Below are positions 7,225-9,462 of a stretch of DNA of 9,462 nt, in pieces. This DNA is from Pirellulaceae bacterium. Its GTDB lineage: Bacteria; Planctomycetota; Planctomycetia; Pirellulales; Pirellulaceae. The stretch lies in contig JADLDX010000049.1 in assembly GCA_020846515.1 (NCBI GenBank), forward strand, positions 1 through 9,462. The letters are read 5' to 3'. The notes below the pieces were generated by a model, which saw nothing but the letters and a program-made list of their open reading frames with translations, did no database searches and had not been told where the DNA came from. A program made the translations under genes and the position numbers. Within the stretch, counting starts at the first letter, position 1. Every line of letters begins with the position of its first letter.

Positions 7225-7299
7225 TTTAAAAGCGGAACGGCGCAAGCCGTCCGGTATGTGAAGCATTTAAGAAGCGGAACGGCGCAAGCCGTCCGGTAT
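7216..7299 (+). repeat. Two tandem 42-bp units inside the MITE
   Basis: Unit 1 is 7216-7257 and unit 2 is 7258-7299. They begin GTGAAGCATTT, end CCGGTAT, and differ at only two of 42 positions, in the A/T-rich joint, which suggests a recent duplication. Each contains AGCGGA followed by ACGGC-GCAA-GCCGT and CCGGT: a 5-bp stem with a GCAA loop extended by three pairs beyond a bulged A. The hairpins span 7231-7255 and 7273-7297. Confidence 0.85.
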
Positions 7300-7317
7300 A
7301 TCCCGGTAGTTATAAGA

Positions 7318-7361
7318 ACCGGAGGGCTTGCGCCCAACCGCTTACAAATGCCGGGTTTCAC
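7318..7361 (-). repeat. Inverted, diverged third copy of the internal unit
   Basis: Read on the minus strand, this copy starts GTGAA, has five extra bases, continues GCATTTGTAAGCGG and ends with a GGGC-GCAA-GCCC hairpin and CCGGT. The hairpin core is 7318-7342. It differs from units 1 and 2 at several sites, yet keeps the fourth stem pair through a C-G to G-C exchange; the fifth becomes T-T. Confidence 0.75.
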
Positions 7362-7369
7362 GAGCAAAC

Positions 7370-7385
7370 ATGCTTCACAGCGTTG
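7370..7385 (-). repeat. Right terminal inverted repeat of the MITE
   Basis: ATGCTTCACAGCGTTG, exact reverse complement of 7209-7224. Confidence 0.85.
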
Positions 7386-7394
7386 CCCTCGCGT
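7386..7394 (+). repeat. 9-bp target-site duplication, right copy
   Basis: CCCTCGCGT, identical to 7200-7208 and directly abutting the right terminal repeat. The empty site is predicted by joining base 7208 to base 7395. Confidence 0.8.
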
Positions 7395-7533
7395 GCTGCC
7401 AATTTGGTATGTACGCATGCACGTAGCACCGATCTACATTTGGCTTGGGCGTCTGTTTTTAGAGGGTGCCTTGGCCTAAAATCATCGGCTCTGACTTTAT
7501 CCAGTCGATTGCCAATCCATCGCCGTTCACCTT

Positions 7534-7538
7534 GGAGG
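7534..7538 (+). promoter_or_regulatory. Ribosome binding site supporting a TTG start for the efflux adaptor
   Basis: GGAGG, a full-strength Shine-Dalgarno core, lies eight bases before TTG 7547-7549. The longer reading from GTG 7466 has no separate site, since its AGAGGG runs into the start codon. This makes 7547 the better start. Confidence 0.6.
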
Positions 7539-7546
7539 CCAATATC

Positions 7547-8779
7547 TTGCGCAGCCTTGCTTCGCATCCGTGGGACTTCGTATGCACATGCTCAGCACAT
7601 CTCACCGGCCTGTTGCTTGGCGCGTCGTTGATTTGTGGTCTATTTTTGCAGGCAGGGTGCTCGAATACGAAGGTCAAGCCTGTCGAGGCACCGGCGCCAG
7701 ATGTGACGATTGAAACGCCCGTCAAGAAACCACTCACCGAGTTCTATGAGTATATCGGTCGCATGGAAGCCCCCCAATACGTTGAGGTTCGAGCGCGAGT
7801 CACTGGATATCTCACGAAGATCCATTTTAGCGATGGACAGGAAGTGGCAGCTGGCGCACCGCTATTCGAAATCGATAATCGTCCTTACCTTTTTTCCCTC
7901 AACAACGCTAAAGCACGACTCAAGCAAGCCGAGTCGCAAGTGAACCTGGCCAATCTTACATTGGCTCGCAACAAAACACTGTTGGCCACAAACGCCGTTT
8001 CTCAACAAGACTATGATGAGATGGCCGAGCGACAGGTCAACGCCACTGCCGAAGTGCTGGCAGCCACTGCAGCGGTCGCTCAAGCGGAACTCGATTTCGA
8101 ATTCTGTAGTATCCAAGCCCCGATCGCAGGACGACTTAGCCGAGCCAATGTGACAGTGGGCAGTCTCATCTCATCCTCGCAAGTTGGCGCGTCACCCTTA
8201 ACTACCATCGCCAGTGTCGACCCCATTCACGTAAACTTCGATGTCGACGAATCCGCCGTCTTGCAGTTTCGCGAGATGCGGCGTCAAAAGGGTGATCGGG
8301 TCGAGTTCACACATGTACGCGACTTGAACCAGAAAGTAATGGTCGCCCTATCCAATGAAAGCGAGTTTCAACACGAAGGTGTACTCGATTTTATCGATAA
8401 CCAGGTTCGCCCCGAAACAGGCACACTGTTAGTACGCGCCTCTTTAGAAAATAGCCAACGGCTTTTTGCTCCCGGCTTTTTCGTGCGTGTTCGCGTTCCC
8501 ATAGGAGACGCTAAAGAATCGTTGCTTGTACCCGAGCGCGCGATCTTGAGTGACCAAAGCATTAAATACGTGTTGGTAATTGACGAGAACAACATTGTCG
8601 CCCGAAGAGACATAACACTAGGTATGCTCGATGGCAAAATGCGCCTCGTGCGCTCAGGCCTGAATGAAACTGACCGCGTCATCGTCAACGGTACCCAACG
8701 CGCTCGCCCTGGCGGCAAAGTGAACCCCGTTTCCTCCTCGGCAGCCGGTACAACGGCGCCCGCTCGAGGAAAGGAGTAA
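7547..8779 (+). CDS. RND efflux periplasmic adaptor lipoprotein (AcrA/MexA-type membrane fusion protein)
   Basis: 410 residues from the TTG at 7547, close to the usual adaptor length. The frame stays open to a GTG at 7466, but GGAGG at 7534-7538 favours TTG. The signal peptide has a hydrophobic run ending in the lipobox LQAGC, with lipidated Cys38. Residues from about 67 (YEYIGRMEAPQYVEVRARVTGYL) form the first half of the lipoyl barrel-sandwich domain. Residues 119-185 form the alpha-helical hairpin, rich in Ala, Gln and Glu. FCSIQAPIAGRLSRANVTVGSL closes the sandwich domain, followed by the beta-barrel (VDPIHVNFDVDESAVL) and membrane-proximal parts (LLVPERAILSDQSIKYVLVI). Such adaptors bridge the inner-membrane pump and a TolC-type outer-membrane channel. 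The pump gene starts four bases after the stop. No TolC-type gene is in the window. Pump substrate cannot be predicted. Confidence 0.93.
   Translation: MRSLASHPWDFVCTCSAHLTGLLLGASLICGLFLQAGCSNTKVKPVEAPAPDVTIETPVKKPLTEFYEYIGRMEAPQYVEVRARVTGYLTKIHFSDGQEVAAGAPLFEIDNRPYLFSLNNAKARLKQAESQVNLANLTLARNKTLLATNAVSQQDYDEMAERQVNATAEVLAATAAVAQAELDFEFCSIQAPIAGRLSRANVTVGSLISSSQVGASPLTTIASVDPIHVNFDVDESAVLQFREMRRQKGDRVEFTHVRDLNQKVMVALSNESEFQHEGVLDFIDNQVRPETGTLLVRASLENSQRLFAPGFFVRVRVPIGDAKESLLVPERAILSDQSIKYVLVIDENNIVARRDITLGMLDGKMRLVRSGLNETDRVIVNGTQRARPGGKVNPVSSSAAGTTAPARGKE
8771..8776 (+). promoter_or_regulatory. Ribosome binding site of the RND pump, within the end of the adaptor gene
   Basis: AAGGAG lies seven bases before ATG 8784 and ends just before the adaptor TAA at 8777-8779, so translation of the two genes is probably coupled. 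Confidence 0.7.
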
Positions 8780-8783
8780 ATCA

Positions 8784-9462
8784 ATGCTGGCCCGTTTCTT
8801 CGTCGATCGACCAGTCTTTGCGACTGTTTTGTCGATCGTTATCGTCATGCTTGGCGGAATTGCTCTCTTGCAACTGCCAGTAGCTCAGTACCCCGACGTG
8901 GCACCGCCGACGATTCAGATCGCTGCCACATACCCCGGTGCAAATGCGCAGGTCGTCGCCGATACGGTTGCGGCACCCATTGAACAAGAGGTCAACGGTG
9001 TCGAAGGCATGATGTACATGTCTTCTCGCTGCACCAACGACGGCGTCATGTCCCTGGACGTCACGTTTGAACTTGGTACCGACATCGATAAGGCTCAGGT
9101 GCTCGTGCAGAACCGCGTTGCCATCGCGGAAGCCAAACTACCTGAAGAAACACGTCGCCAAGGCATCACCACCAAAAAGAAGTCGCCGAGCAGATTGTTG
9201 ACGGTGAACCTGGTCTCGAGTGATGCGCGGTATGGCCAACTCTATCTCTCGAATTTTGCAACGATTGAAGTCCGCGATGCACTCATGCGATTGGACGGCG
9301 TTGGCGATGTCAGCATGCTCGGCGCGCGAGATTACTCGATGCGAGTCTGGCTTGATCCGCAAAAACTGGCTTCCAGAAAGTTAACGGCGGGCGATGTATT
9401 GAACGCTCTACGCGAACAAAATGTTCAGGTTGCCGCTGGACGAATTGGTCAAGAGCCCGCGC
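8784..9462 (+). CDS. RND multidrug efflux permease (AcrB/HAE-1 type), 3'-truncated by the window
   Basis: 226 codons of a protein that is normally about 1,040 residues; the frame is open to the right edge. These proton-driven pumps work as trimers in the inner membrane with the adaptor encoded just upstream. Seen: the N-terminal start MLARFFVDRPVFATVLSIVI, with the FFVDRP motif typical of HAE-1 pumps; the first membrane helix at about 13-31; QLPVAQYPDVAPPTIQI entering the periplasm; the porter domain with YPGANAQVVADTVAAPIEQE; the long helix DIDKAQVLVQNRVAIAEAKLP; and GVGDVSMLGARDYSMRVWLD leading into the next porter strand. All match the AcrB/MexB layout without breaks. The proton-relay Asp pair of helix 4 and the second half lie outside. 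It is called RND by homology; substrate range is unknown. Confidence 0.95.
   Translation, partial: MLARFFVDRPVFATVLSIVIVMLGGIALLQLPVAQYPDVAPPTIQIAATYPGANAQVVADTVAAPIEQEVNGVEGMMYMSSRCTNDGVMSLDVTFELGTDIDKAQVLVQNRVAIAEAKLPEETRRQGITTKKKSPSRLLTVNLVSSDARYGQLYLSNFATIEVRDALMRLDGVGDVSMLGARDYSMRVWLDPQKLASRKLTAGDVLNALREQNVQVAAGRIGQEPA

Larger units (their letters stand above)
7209..7385. mobile_element. MITE-like non-autonomous transposable element, 177 bp
   Basis: The element is bounded by perfect 16-bp terminal inverted repeats and flanked by an exact 9-bp direct repeat. It encodes no transposase, so it would depend on one supplied elsewhere with matching ends. Its interior holds two 42-bp tandem units (7216-7299) and a third, inverted and diverged copy (about 7318-7361), each with a GC-rich hairpin. 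The inverted third copy can also pair with the first, so one strand could fold into a long hairpin. A 9-bp duplication is known for several insertion-sequence families (for example IS1 and the IS10/Tn10 group), so it does not identify the parent. It lies between the porin and the efflux operon, upstream of the efflux start at 7547. It fills about a third of the 520-base gene-free stretch 7027-7546. The remainder shows the hairpins at 7033-7080 and otherwise nothing I can name. Confidence 0.8.

Noticed and set aside
7209..7394. A CRISPR array or integron attC site as explanation of the repeats.
   Set aside because: There are only two direct units with no spacers, and the third copy is inverted, so it is not CRISPR. 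The typical attC core sites are not seen, and terminal repeats with a 9-bp duplication fit a transposable element better.
7146..7418. A 90-codon minus-strand ORF with a repeated peptide across the MITE.
   Set aside because: The peptide repeat is the reverse reading of the same 42-bp units, and the ORF spans both element borders.
7412..7425. An imperfect palindrome TACGCATGCACGTA upstream of the efflux genes, as a TetR-type operator.
   Set aside because: Only four outer pairs match, and no regulator gene is in the window; too weak to claim.
7216..7479. An 87-codon plus-strand ORF running through the MITE.
   Set aside because: Its first half is just the translated tandem repeat (two near-identical SGTAQAVRY blocks), it crosses the element's right end and target duplication, and it matches no family. 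The repeat explains it.
7477..7482. TAAAAT as a -10 box for the efflux operon; TATAGA at 5585-5590 for the porin.
   Set aside because: Neither has a credible -35 box at the right distance.

Overview
The window looks like part of a planctomycete chromosome, probably of the Pirellulaceae. The evidence is a sulfatase gene, a row of exported proteins of unknown role, an OprB-type porin, and a large secreted protein with an Arg-Pro-Ser-rich front, a Trp/Tyr/Asn-rich middle and a TPR domain. That last architecture I know mainly from planctomycetes. The assignment is by recollection of families, not by database search. All recognised genes are on the + strand.

Layout. (1) 1-1067: C-terminal part of an arylsulfatase, cut by the window edge, followed by a good hairpin terminator at 1090-1126. 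(2) 1068-1399: 332 bases with no gene, holding the terminator, a nested palindrome (1159-1227) and a weak promoter candidate. (3) 1400-5445: three exported proteins in close succession: a HAD-superfamily phosphatase-like protein, a two-domain SnoaL/DUF4440-like (NTF2-fold) protein, and the 656-residue low-complexity/TPR protein. Gaps of 68 and 27 bases suggest one transcript. (4) 5446-5646: a spacer with a doubtful 34-codon ORF, then an OprB-family porin (5647-7026) ending in the terminal Phe usual for outer-membrane barrels. (5) 7027-7546: 520 bases with no convincing gene. Hairpins follow the porin, and then comes the most notable object in the window, a 177-bp non-coding mobile element (7209-7385). 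(6) 7547-9462: an RND efflux pair, a lipoprotein periplasmic adaptor (AcrA type) and the N-terminal 226 codons of the inner-membrane pump (AcrB/HAE-1 type), which runs off the right edge.

The main discovery is the MITE-like element. It has perfect 16-bp terminal inverted repeats (7209-7224 / 7370-7385), directly abutted on both sides by the same 9-bp sequence CCCTCGCGT (7200-7208 / 7386-7394), as expected of a target-site duplication. Inside are two 42-bp tandem units and a third, inverted and diverged copy. Each carries a short GC-rich hairpin with a GCAA loop, and the diverged copy keeps one stem position paired through a C-G to G-C exchange. No transposase is present, so it would have been moved in trans. 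It lies between the porin and the efflux operon, in the region where the efflux promoter should be.

Functionally the window is about the cell envelope: sulfate-ester hydrolysis, a carbohydrate-type porin, several secreted proteins, and an efflux pump. The efflux pair is clearly an operon. The link between the sulfatase/porin group and the central secreted trio is only inferred from adjacency.
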